Below the pieces are notes generated by a model. The model had not been told where the DNA came from, did not search any database, and saw only the letters and a program-made list of their open reading frames with translations. A stretch of DNA of 27,932 bases, taken from Cellvibrionales bacterium UBA5860 (GTDB lineage Bacteria; Pseudomonadota; Gammaproteobacteria; Pseudomonadales; Porticoccaceae). This document shows, in pieces, positions 16,380 to 24,229 of the stretch; the stretch's first letter is position 1; the number at the start of each line of letters is the position of its first letter. The translations under genes and the position numbers were made by a program. Where the stretch lies: contig DJFY01000029.1 of assembly GCA_002431545.1 (NCBI GenBank), positions 13,630 through 41,561 on the forward strand, written 5' to 3'.

Positions 16380-17612
16380 ATGACGCGTAAAAATATACTT
16401 GAAGGCGTAAAAGTGCTCGACTTTACCCAGCATGTGGCGGGCCCGACCTGCACGCGCGTAATGGCGGAACTCGGTGCCGAGATCATCAAGGTCGAGTTGG
16501 CGCCGACCGGTGATCAGGTGCGTTACGTAGGCTACCAAAAAGGGGGGCGCGGGCTGTATTTTTTGCAGCAAAATCGCGGCAAAGACAGCTTGTGTATCGA
16601 CGCCAAAACCGACAGGGGCAGGGAGATACTCACTGAACTGGTGAAAAAGGTCGATGTTCTGATCGAAAACTTTGCGCCTGGCGTTATCGGTCGCCTCGGT
16701 TTTGGCTGGGATGTGGTCCACGAGTTGAACCCTCAGTGCATCATGTGTTCCATCTCGACCTTTGGTCAGACTGGTCCGCTGGCGGACCTGCCCGGTTTCG
16801 ATTATATCGGCCAGGCCTATTCCGGCATTACCAGTTTGATCGGCGAGGAAGACAAGGCACCTAGTATTCCCGCCGCAGCGATGGGCGACACGATGACCGG
16901 CATCCACGCGCTGGCTGCGATCAACGGCGCGCTCTACCACCGCGCTATGGGCGGCGAGGGCGACTACATCGATGTCACCCTCCTCGACAGCTACTTTCAC
17001 TGTCACGAGATGTATGTGGGTTACTACAGTGCCAGTGAAGGCAAGCTGAAGCCACGGCGAACCGGCTCGCATCAGCGGCTGGGTTGTCCCATGGGAGTAT
17101 TCCAGGGCAGAGAGGGCTATATCATGATTATTGCGACGCAGCCCCAATGGGAGCGTCTGTGCGATGTTATGGAAATGCCGGAATTGCGCACCGACCCGCG
17201 GTTTGAACACCCCAATGACCGAATTCGCCGACGCCACGAACTGATTCCTATTATTGAACAATGGTTGCAAAATCAGCCGACCGATCAGGCCAGTATTGCC
17301 AAAATGGAAGCCGCCCGGATTCCCGTCGCTCCGGTGCTCAGCCTGCCGGAAGCCATGGAACATCCTCACCTGACGCAACGTGGGACAGTTCGCACCGTGA
17401 CGCAGCGCGGTGCCGGCGAATTCAAAATGCCGGGCATGCCACTGCGTTTTAAAAGTGTTCCGACAGAAAATGACTTGCAGGCCCCTTATCGGGGCGAGCA
17501 CAACTTTAAGGTGCTTAACCAGTACCTGGGATATTCTCAGGACGAGGTCGAGGCGTTGACGCAGGCCGGTATTTTGCTCCAGGAGGAGATTCCGGAAGCC
17601 GTGGGCGGTTAA
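16380..17612 (+). CDS. CaiB/BaiF family (class III) CoA-transferase
   Basis: This 410-residue enzyme moves CoA between carboxylic acids via an aspartyl-anhydride/thioester intermediate. Family signatures are VLDFTQHVAGPTCTRVMAEL at the start, AEIIKVE, the LIENFAPGV segment (~95) and the catalytic Asp170 in MGDTMTG. A conserved PVAPVLSLPEAMEHPHL region lies near residue 315. GGGGAA precedes the ATG. Known members handle carnitine, bile acids, formate/oxalate, succinate or aromatic acids; the substrate cannot be assigned here. It is convergent with the two LLM genes that follow. Confidence 0.9.
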   Translation: MTRKNILEGVKVLDFTQHVAGPTCTRVMAELGAEIIKVELAPTGDQVRYVGYQKGGRGLYFLQQNRGKDSLCIDAKTDRGREILTELVKKVDVLIENFAPGVIGRLGFGWDVVHELNPQCIMCSISTFGQTGPLADLPGFDYIGQAYSGITSLIGEEDKAPSIPAAAMGDTMTGIHALAAINGALYHRAMGGEGDYIDVTLLDSYFHCHEMYVGYYSASEGKLKPRRTGSHQRLGCPMGVFQGREGYIMIIATQPQWERLCDVMEMPELRTDPRFEHPNDRIRRRHELIPIIEQWLQNQPTDQASIAKMEAARIPVAPVLSLPEAMEHPHLTQRGTVRTVTQRGAGEFKMPGMPLRFKSVPTENDLQAPYRGEHNFKVLNQYLGYSQDEVEALTQAGILLQEEIPEAVGG

Positions 17613-17652
17613 AGCCGATGCTTGGCTGACGCGACGATACAGCCCATCTGCC

Positions 17653-17685
17653 CCGGCGGCAGGCTTGTCGCACTATAGCCGCCGG
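17653..17685. other. Inverted repeat between convergent genes
   Basis: CCGGCGGC (17653-17660) and GCCGCCGG (17678-17685) form a perfect eight-base stem around a 17-base loop. The gap lies between the convergent CoA-transferase and LLM genes. No T-tract follows on either strand, so it is not a standard intrinsic terminator but could aid termination for both genes. Confidence 0.4.
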
Positions 17686-17744
17686 CAGCGTTGCATTTCT
17701 GTGCCCGTCGTTTATGTATGGCCCGGGTTTGGTTTGGATTCGGC

Positions 17745-18650
17745 TTAGAGCTCGCTGGCGAGAAACTCCAGGGTCGTGTCGTGGTCGCCGACCCCGAGAA
17801 TTGCGCAGTTCAGATCGGTGACGCCGATATCGCGCAGGCGTTGAATGTATCGGCGTAGGTCGGCCTCGTTACCAATATTGGCAATGCCGGACGGCCCTGA
17901 CACCCCCTCGCGGGCGAGCATGGCGCGGTACGAATCCAATTGGCCGTACATTTTCATGCCTTTATCGATGCGAGCAATCGCCGCGTCCTGGTCGCTAACG
18001 ATAGCGGTCGGCACGCCCGCGACAATGCGCGGTTCCGGCCGGCCAGCCTCTGCGGCGGCTTTACGGATTTTCGGAATAATGTGTTCTTCCAGAGTTTTCG
18101 GCCCGGTCATCCAGGTGATGGTGCCGTCGGCATGAGCCCCGGCCAGTTTCAACATAACTTCGCCAAGGGCGGCTACCAGCAGGGGCACAGAAGTTGATTC
18201 GCTGATCGCCAGCTGGGCATTGGCGCTGATTTGTTCGCCCCGGTAGCTGACTTTTTCGTTGCGCAATGCCGGCGCGAGTACATTGAGGTACTCGCGCATA
18301 TGGCGCGCGGGCTTTTCGTATGATATGCCGAACATGCCTTCGATAATGGGTTTGTGGGACAAACCGATACCGAGATGAAAGCGCCCGGACGCAGCGGCAT
18401 TGGTGGTGGCAGCCTGTTGCGCCATGACCATTGGGTGGCGCGGGTAACTGGGCACCACTGCCGTGCCGAGCTGGATTTTTTCAGTTTGCTGGCCAACCAC
18501 CGCCAGTGCGGTCATGGCGTCGAGACCCATCATATGGGCCATCCAGAAACAATCGAAACCCAGGGACTCCACTTTTTTCGCGCGTTCGATCAGGCCGGGG
18601 AAAGTTGTTTCCGGGCCCGACGCCGCGCCAGAGTTGATGCCTATTTTCAC
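17745..18650 (-). CDS. LLM-class oxidoreductase, F420-type family
   Basis: This 301-residue luciferase-like TIM barrel resembles a family first described as F420-dependent in mycobacteria (MSMEG_4879-like). Features are MKIGINSG at the start, GFDCFWMAH, EKIQLGTAVVPSYPRHPMVMAQQA (about 56-79) and GRFHLGIGLSHKPIIEG. It starts with GTG at 18650, supported by AAGGA about five bases upstream. It is downstream of a related gene on the same strand with a 51-base gap, so they are probably cotranscribed. No F420 biosynthesis gene is in the window, so the cofactor (FMN or F420) is undecided. Confidence 0.87.
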   Translation of the reverse strand: MKIGINSGAASGPETTFPGLIERAKKVESLGFDCFWMAHMMGLDAMTALAVVGQQTEKIQLGTAVVPSYPRHPMVMAQQAATTNAAASGRFHLGIGLSHKPIIEGMFGISYEKPARHMREYLNVLAPALRNEKVSYRGEQISANAQLAISESTSVPLLVAALGEVMLKLAGAHADGTITWMTGPKTLEEHIIPKIRKAAAEAGRPEPRIVAGVPTAIVSDQDAAIARIDKGMKMYGQLDSYRAMLAREGVSGPSGIANIGNEADLRRYIQRLRDIGVTDLNCAILGVGDHDTTLEFLASEL

Positions 18651-18701
18651 GATGTCCTTCCCCTGATCAGTGTGCTGGTGCCGGCATTGATGTTGCGTTC
18701 C

Positions 18702-19616
18702 TTAGCGAAAGGCCGGGATCACTTTCTCTGCAATTAGTTTGATATTTTCCTCGACGTAGTCTTCCGGGCAGGCCGAGGTCAGCATGAATAATCGCGCTCC
18801 GGCGTCGATGTATTCCCGCAGGCGCTTTCGGCAGTCCTCCGGTGTGCCGATCAGCGTATATTTATTCACCAGGTTGTCAAAATTTTGCGCGTACTGTTTG
18901 CCCAATTGTTTCGCGGCCATCTCTCGCGCCGTATCGCGGTCTTCGTGCACCGCCGTGAAAATAAAGACGCCGTGGGAAAAATTGTCGACGGGCAGGTTGT
19001 TCTCGGTGCGCAAATCGGAGATTGTCGCGACGCTGTCCTTGAGCATTTCTGGCGTGTACATATAGGGCAGCCAGCCGTCGCCATGAAGTGCGGCGCGGCG
19101 CATGGCGCCGTCTTGCCGCCCGGCAACCCAGATCGGTGGTGTCGGTTTCTGTATCGGCATAGGGTTCAGCGTAATCTCATTGAGCGTGTTGAAACGGCCC
19201 TGAAAAGAAACGTTTTCTTCCGACCAAAGTTTGCGGATCACTTGTAGGGCTTCGCTGGCACGTGGTCCGCGTTCCTTTACCGGTACGCCACAGGCTTCGA
19301 ATTCCCGTGGAAATTCGCCGCCGACGCCGATCCCGAACATATAGCGCCCACCGGACGCGTTGTCCAAAGCCGCTCCCATTTTTGCTGCCAGCGCCGCGGG
19401 GTATAGTGGTAGCAGCACGATGGTACTCATCAGTTTGATGTGCTCGGTGGCGCCAGCCGCGACGCTGAGCGTGATGAATGTATTGCCGATCGGGCCGTGA
19501 AACATAACGTGTTCCCCGGCGCTGACAATATCGAAACCGAGTTCTTCGATATGCCTTGCCGCCGCGGCTATATCTGTTACCGTCCTGATGCCCGTGCCAA
19601 ATTCTATTCGGGTCAT
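18702..19616 (-). CDS. LLM-class oxidoreductase, F420-type family (Rv2161c-like)
   Basis: This 304-residue luciferase-like protein is distinct from its neighbour and from the longer enzyme at 11361-12485. Signatures are FGTGIRTVTDIAAAA near the start, FDIVSAGEHVMF, the GRYMFGIGVGGEFPREFE segment (about 91-106), and the PIQKPTPPIWVAGRQDGAMRRAA loop, which typifies the Rv2161c-like group. A GGGAG eight bases before the ATG fixes the start. A possible promoter lies at 19661-19689. The pair probably reduces or oxidises a shared substrate, unknown from sequence. Confidence 0.87.
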   Translation of the reverse strand: MTRIEFGTGIRTVTDIAAAARHIEELGFDIVSAGEHVMFHGPIGNTFITLSVAAGATEHIKLMSTIVLLPLYPAALAAKMGAALDNASGGRYMFGIGVGGEFPREFEACGVPVKERGPRASEALQVIRKLWSEENVSFQGRFNTLNEITLNPMPIQKPTPPIWVAGRQDGAMRRAALHGDGWLPYMYTPEMLKDSVATISDLRTENNLPVDNFSHGVFIFTAVHEDRDTAREMAAKQLGKQYAQNFDNLVNKYTLIGTPEDCRKRLREYIDAGARLFMLTSACPEDYVEENIKLIAEKVIPAFR

Positions 19617-19660
19617 TGAAGCGCTCCCTCTCGTGACGTTAATTGACTCTCTACCGAAAC

Positions 19661-19689
19661 ATCGTAAACAGTTGCGTCGTGGCAGGCAA
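19661..19689 (-). promoter_or_regulatory. Candidate sigma70 promoter for the two LLM genes
   Basis: Read on the minus strand, TTGCCT (19689-19684) and TACGAT (19666-19661) are 17 bases apart. This would start transcription about 40 bases before the ATG at 19616. Each hexamer matches the consensus only partly. Confidence 0.35.
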
Positions 19690-19756
19690 TCCAGGCACGT
19701 AGCCTGAGTGCACGGCGCGCGGGCGTGGCGCCAAGAATGAGTCAGGAATATGAATG

Positions 19757-20587
19757 TTAACGGAGACTGAAGCGCACGGGTATGATCATCGAGAGCTGGC
19801 GTTCGTCTACAGAGTCGGGAGGTTTGGGCAGGGGGCTGGCTCGTTCGAGCATGCGCAGCGTGGCGTCGTCGAGTATGCGATGTCCCGAGCTTTGCTCGAT
19901 ACTGCTTTCGATGACCTCGCCCTGGCGGTTGATCGCGATACGGATAGCCACAGTGCCCGTCATATGTCGAGCGCGGGCATAGTGTGGGTAGCGTTTGTGT
20001 CGGGCGAGATGGGCAGACAATTTATCGCGCCAGCTTTGCGTGAGGCGCTCTTGCTCCGGGTTAGATGGTATGGCTTTCGTTTCTCGAACGGCCTCACTGG
20101 CGGTGGGGGCATATATGGAAGTCTCGCTGGCATCAGGTTCGGCAGAGAGAGTATCCGTGGTCTCGATATCTGAGGCTTCAACGACAGGTTCTGTTTCCGT
20201 TCTCTCGGGCAATTGTTTTTCGACGGGCTTTGGGGGCTCGGGCTTCAGTGACGGATTGCGCGGTAGCGGTACAGGTCTTTGCCGGGACTGTACCGGTTCT
20301 ACTTTCGGGTTTGGCGGGAGTGTGGTTTCGCGTTCAGGAGATACTTCGGATTCGATCGGTTCGGGTCGATCCGGTTCCGTCACGTCGCGGCGTTCGATCT
20401 CGGCGTTGCTAACGACGTCCGTTTCGGCTGAGTTTAAGGATGCGGGCTGTAAAGAGATCGTGATAGGGACGGGTGTCGGTTCCGTCAGGAAGGCCGCGCG
20501 TGACAGGTGGTAAATGCCGGCATGCAGCGTCAATGCGACGAGAAACGCCAGTGACCACAGGCCTGGCGACCGATCATCGATAATCAT
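19757..20587 (-). CDS. tonB: TonB-family energy transducer
   Basis: This 276-residue protein couples the inner-membrane proton motive force to outer-membrane receptors. Residues ~10-33 are the single N-terminal membrane anchor, which includes a His (LTLHAGIYHL). The middle ~60-130 is rich in Pro, Glu, Lys and Arg, the periplasm-spanning linker. The last ~90 residues are the TonB C-terminal domain (KRYPHYARARHMTGTVAIRIAI, then SSGHRILDDATLRML and the final VRFSL strand). It is the third gene of exbB-exbD-tonB, 12 bases after exbD, and lies downstream of a siderophore receptor cluster that it probably serves. Confidence 0.92.
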   Translation of the reverse strand: MIIDDRSPGLWSLAFLVALTLHAGIYHLSRAAFLTEPTPVPITISLQPASLNSAETDVVSNAEIERRDVTEPDRPEPIESEVSPERETTLPPNPKVEPVQSRQRPVPLPRNPSLKPEPPKPVEKQLPERTETEPVVEASDIETTDTLSAEPDASETSIYAPTASEAVRETKAIPSNPEQERLTQSWRDKLSAHLARHKRYPHYARARHMTGTVAIRIAINRQGEVIESSIEQSSGHRILDDATLRMLERASPLPKPPDSVDERQLSMIIPVRFSLR

Positions 20588-20599
20588 GGGGCGGTGGCC

Positions 20600-21043
20600 T
20601 CAGGGCGGCAAATGGGATTCCCCGGGCGCCTGCTGAATACCCATCAGCGCCACTTCGTGAAATCCGGCCTGTTGCAGCGTGTTTAGTAACCCCATCAGGT
20701 CGTCGTAGGTCACTTGCTTGTCTGCTCGCACAAAAATGCGTTGTGCGTCTTGGCTTGTCATTGCCTCGCGCAGGGTGATCGGGAGTAGCTCGCGGTCGAC
20801 CGTGGTCTCTCCTATAGCGACGGTCAGGTCGCGGCGCAACGTCAGATAAACAGGATCCGAGGGCGGCTGATGCGCGCTTGCCGAAGTGCGGGGCAGGTCA
20901 ACTGGCAGATCTACCGTCGCCAAAGGCGCAGCGATCATAAAGATGATGAGGAGCACCAGCATCACATCGATCAAGGGGGTGACATTGATGTCGTGGGTCT
21001 CAATAGGGTTAGTGCCATCGTCGTTATTGATAAGCATCATCAT
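20600..21043 (-). CDS. exbD: Biopolymer transport protein ExbD
   Basis: ExbD is part of the ExbB-ExbD proton channel that powers TonB. The 147-residue product has one N-terminal helix in the diagnostic context DINVTPLIDVMLVLLIIFM, with the essential protonatable Asp26 (E. coli ExbD D25). A periplasmic domain follows, ending with VTYDDLMGLLNTLQQAGF. Its ATG overlaps the exbB stop (ATGA at 21043-21040), which points to translational coupling. Three consecutive ATG codons open the gene, and the first is chosen because it makes the overlap. Confidence 0.94.
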   Translation of the reverse strand: MMMLINNDDGTNPIETHDINVTPLIDVMLVLLIIFMIAAPLATVDLPVDLPRTSASAHQPPSDPVYLTLRRDLTVAIGETTVDRELLPITLREAMTSQDAQRIFVRADKQVTYDDLMGLLNTLQQAGFHEVALMGIQQAPGESHLPP

Positions 21044-22014
21044 TGACCGTTACGAAGGTTTGCCGGTGGGTGCCTGTCCAGGTCACGCGATAATAGCGTC
21101 TGTAGTACAGCTGATTGGTCTGTCACCAAAGCGCGAGCACTTGCTATCTGCCGAGTGAACAGATTGTAGACAAGAACCGCCGGGATGGCGGCGACCAGCC
21201 CCAGCGCCGTGGCGAGTAAGGCTTCGGCGATACCCGGGGCGACAACGGCCAGGTTGGTGGTGCGGGCCTGGGAAATGCCGATAAACGCGTTCATGATGCC
21301 CCAGACTGTGCCGAATAAACCGATAAAGGGAGAGGTCGCGCCGATGGAGGCCAGCGGTCCTGTGCCTCTGACAAGCTGTCGGGCAACTTGGGTTTCAACG
21401 CGTGCCAATCTAATCCCGACTCTTTCTTTAATGCCGTGCGCAGCCGCCGATTGTTGCTTAAGTTCATCGGTGACCGCTGCCAGCAGTTGCCCGGCAACAC
21501 CCGACGTGGTGATATCCAGCTCGTTTGCTTGCTGCAGAGAGTGAACTTCTTGCAGGGCTGAGAGCTGGCTCTCGCAACGTCTGCTAAACCGACTTAGTGC
21601 CCAACCCTTGGCAATAGTTATGGTCCAGGTCAGGATCGAAGCGCTAACCAGAACCAGCATGACTGCTTTGACGACCCAGTCGGCATTTTTAAACATCGAC
21701 CAGGCCGACATATTTTCGGGCAGTATTGGATCGTGGGCGCCACTCGGTGCTGCCGCAGCGCCGGGAGGCTTGCTGGGCAGAGCATGGGGCGACGGGGTCT
21801 GCTCTTGGTTGGCGCTAAACACAGACGTGCCCGCTTCTTGTGAGGCTTCGGCTGTCTGGCACGAAATCGTCTGAAAAAACAGGGTTGTCAGGAACAAGGC
21901 GAGAATACCGTGGAGGCGAGCGGTGCGACGCCGGTTCGACTTTGCGTTAGCGTTTTTCGGGCCGCTTCGGTCAGGGCCTGAACCCGATGTTGCACCGCTG
22001 TTGGCGGTGGGCAT
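21040..22014 (-). CDS. exbB: Biopolymer transport protein ExbB (long-N-terminus type)
   Basis: ExbB is the inner-membrane channel subunit that works with ExbD and TonB. The 324-residue product has an N-terminal cleavable hydrophobic segment (HGILALFLTTLFFQTISC), a Pro/Ala/Ser-rich periplasmic stretch, and then the MotA/TolQ/ExbB domain. The latter contains GPLASIGATSPFIGLFGTVWG and APGIAEALLATALGLVAAIPA, the two conserved channel helices. Extended N termini of this kind occur in Pseudomonas ExbB. The frame extends to 22077, but AGAGGT five bases before the ATG at 22014 and the basic n-region support the shorter start. The 162-base gap from the upstream PepSY gene may hold its own weak promoter. 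Confidence 0.93.
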   Translation of the reverse strand: MPTANSGATSGSGPDRSGPKNANAKSNRRRTARLHGILALFLTTLFFQTISCQTAEASQEAGTSVFSANQEQTPSPHALPSKPPGAAAAPSGAHDPILPENMSAWSMFKNADWVVKAVMLVLVSASILTWTITIAKGWALSRFSRRCESQLSALQEVHSLQQANELDITTSGVAGQLLAAVTDELKQQSAAAHGIKERVGIRLARVETQVARQLVRGTGPLASIGATSPFIGLFGTVWGIMNAFIGISQARTTNLAVVAPGIAEALLATALGLVAAIPAVLVYNLFTRQIASARALVTDQSAVLQTLLSRDLDRHPPANLRNGQ

Positions 22015-22176
22015 TATACCTCTGGGCCAGGCGCAAATAATCGGGTTTGTTGTTGGTGCGGAATAGTATTGCTGCATATTTAGTATCTAGGTCGAGTAGT
22101 GATGGACTGAACCAGCAGGGCGCGTATTAGTGGATCGGTTGCAAGATGACTGTAGGCATTGCCGGAAAACGCGAGA

Positions 22177-23640
22177 TTAACTTAATGGTCGGGCTGGTCC
22201 GAGCTTTTTGCTTGATCTTGAAAAAGAAGACAGTAAGCCTCCGTAGATGATAAGTCCCAATAACAGCAGCCCGACATTAATTCCCACTGCGGAAGGCCGC
22301 CATGAATACTCGGCATACAGTCCAATGTGAGTAGCAAATACACTGAGCAGACAACCAAGTAGAAAAAGCTTGCCGTATTGGCGGACCCGTGCAGCGCTGG
22401 CCATAAACCCCGTGGCGATAGTCAGTAACGGCAGTGTGATCAGGAACACGGGTGCTGGTCTGAAATCTAGCAAGGCTGCCACCGCAGCCATGGCCAATGC
22501 GCCGGGGCAGGCCCAGACAAACCCGGGCCACAACAAGTGCAGAAGGCGCCAGTCCTTTTGCCGGGCCAACCAGATGTTCACGCCTGAAACACAAAGAAGT
22601 GTTAAAGCGGTGCCCATGATGGCGTACAGCGCTTTGCTCATAAACCCGCCAAAGTGGCCGAAATGCAGGCGATACACGGAATAGGCTACCTGCCTGCCTA
22701 TTGGCCCGTCCGATAGACCTTGATGACTCAGCAACTGGCCGTCGGGGTGAAAGCGGTAGATTTCGGAATAGATCAAACGGCCCGGTAACGTGGCGGCTAT
22801 TTCAAGATACTGGGTATCCTGGCCGGGGTTTTGCAGCATAAGATAAATCGGCTGCGCGTCTGGAGCTGCAGTCTTCAGGTTGGCAAAAGCGCTGCGATAG
22901 TCGATTTTCTTTTCCGAGGTTACTATCTGTATATCCTCGCCATAGACCGCGGCGATTAGCGCATCTCTGTCGTTATCCGTCCATAGCCAAGCGCCTGCGG
23001 CGATCAATACCCCCACCAGGCCAAAGAAGGCACCAGTCATACCCATCATCAGATAAAACGGTGCGCCCCACACGCCGAGGCGGTTGTGGAGATCGAGTTC
23101 GCGCAAGCGATCGCTGCGTTGGTTACGGAACCGGAACAGATCCTTAAGCAGTGAGGGGTGGGCGAGGAGTCCGGTGACAATCAGCCCGCAAAGAATCACA
23201 CCGAGACTGCCCGTTATGAGTAAACCCGCTGTCTCGGGTAGCAGCAGGTGGTTGTGCAAGTGGAGCAAAAAATGTGTCCAGCCTTGCGCGGGCGGATCCG
23301 TAAGTGTGCCGTCCGCTGCCAGATAAAACTCGGTATCGTCTCCGGACACGTGCATGCGCGGCATAGCGGTGGAAGGAAGAACCACGTACAGTGTTTTCGG
23401 CGGCGTGTCCGCCTGCGCCAGAAACATATCTGTGGCGCGCTCGATACTATCTGGAGTGTAGTCCGGATACTCGGGGATTGTTGGCTGTTCCCAGCGCTCA
23501 AATTCCTCGAAAAACACCGCAAGTGTCCCGCTCAGGCAGACGAGATACAGCAGCATTGCCCAGGTAAGTCCGATCGCGGCGTGGGACTTCCGCATGGATT
23601 TCACTACCTTCACGCCCGGCTTGTTTCGTTTCGTATTCAT
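22177..23640 (-). CDS. PepSY-associated transmembrane protein, iron-regulated type (PiuB/FegA-like)
   Basis: This is a 487-residue inner-membrane protein of the PepSY_TM family. It has helix 1 with surrounding KSHAAIGLTWAM, a periplasmic PepSY-like part, the HNRLGVWGAPFYLMMGMTGAF helix (~200), and the LHFGHFGGFMSKALYAIMG helix near residue 340. Several C-terminal helices make about eight in all. Conserved His residues at helix ends could bind heme, as proposed for ferric-siderophore reductases of this family. The frame reaches 23685, but ATG at 23640 overlaps the upstream stop as ATGA, so coupling supports this start. Its position after a siderophore receptor fits a role in releasing iron from imported siderophore. 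Confidence 0.87.
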   Translation of the reverse strand: MNTKRNKPGVKVVKSMRKSHAAIGLTWAMLLYLVCLSGTLAVFFEEFERWEQPTIPEYPDYTPDSIERATDMFLAQADTPPKTLYVVLPSTAMPRMHVSGDDTEFYLAADGTLTDPPAQGWTHFLLHLHNHLLLPETAGLLITGSLGVILCGLIVTGLLAHPSLLKDLFRFRNQRSDRLRELDLHNRLGVWGAPFYLMMGMTGAFFGLVGVLIAAGAWLWTDNDRDALIAAVYGEDIQIVTSEKKIDYRSAFANLKTAAPDAQPIYLMLQNPGQDTQYLEIAATLPGRLIYSEIYRFHPDGQLLSHQGLSDGPIGRQVAYSVYRLHFGHFGGFMSKALYAIMGTALTLLCVSGVNIWLARQKDWRLLHLLWPGFVWACPGALAMAAVAALLDFRPAPVFLITLPLLTIATGFMASAARVRQYGKLFLLGCLLSVFATHIGLYAEYSWRPSAVGINVGLLLLGLIIYGGLLSSFSRSSKKLGPARPLS

Positions 23641-24221
23641 CTGAACAACCATGGCAGCGTTGCGGTAATGCTGGCGGTGGTCCATAGCGTATGCCGTAGC
23701 AGGCGTTCAGAGGCTACGGTCAAAATCATCCCCCCGGCCCACAAGAGTGGCAACGACAGCGCTGCCGTGACCCAGGCATTGGCTGGCTCGAAGGGCAGAT
23801 GTCGGGCTATCAATAGGCTGATGCAGACCGCACAAATCAATGTCAACGGGCCAGCAATCGCCAGGCGCAGGCTGCGTTTGCCCCACTGCGAGCCACGGCG
23901 ACTCTTAGAGCGGCTTGGTGTGGAGTTTGCCGAAGTGATAGATCCCGCGTGCGTGCGTGAATCAGTGTTGAGCCCTTGTCTAACACTCGCGGCGACACAA
24001 AGCCATGCGCCAATGCTGCTTGATACGAACCAGTATATTGTTCCGAATTCGGCGCCATAGAGCAGGTGCCACCCGACGATAGCTTGTAGGAGCGTGAGTA
24101 ATCCCACCGCGAACGGTAGCCGGATAATGCCCCGCTCGGGCGACCAGCCCGCGCGAAGTAGAATCAGGGCCATGCCATGGACGGCTAGTGTAAAAGCAGC
24201 GATAAGCGTGTTTGCAGGCAT
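23637..24221 (-). CDS. Six-helix inner-membrane protein of the siderophore cluster (possible DUF3325/DUF3649-like fusion)
   Basis: The product is 194 residues. I see three hydrophobic helices in residues ~3-80 (including FGTIYWFVSSSIGAWLCVA), then a Ser/Arg-rich cytosolic-looking linker (~85-115), then three more helices (~117-190). The first half resembles small DUF3325 proteins and the second half DUF3649 proteins, which sit as separate short genes beside PepSY and TonB-receptor genes in Pseudomonas-like bacteria. This assignment is from memory of family character, not from a search. It starts eight bases after the receptor stop and its own stop overlaps the PepSY start, so it is part of the operon. 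The function is unknown; a helper to the PepSY protein is plausible. Confidence 0.75.
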   Translation of the reverse strand: MPANTLIAAFTLAVHGMALILLRAGWSPERGIIRLPFAVGLLTLLQAIVGWHLLYGAEFGTIYWFVSSSIGAWLCVAASVRQGLNTDSRTHAGSITSANSTPSRSKSRRGSQWGKRSLRLAIAGPLTLICAVCISLLIARHLPFEPANAWVTAALSLPLLWAGGMILTVASERLLRHTLWTTASITATLPWLFR

Positions 24222-24229
24222 CTAGACGA

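Noticed and set aside
16269..17501. 410-codon open frame on the minus strand opposite the CoA-transferase
   Set aside because: It lies entirely against a clear CaiB/BaiF gene whose catalytic motifs are in the other strand, and its translation shows no recognised domain. It is a by-product of GC-rich codon use.
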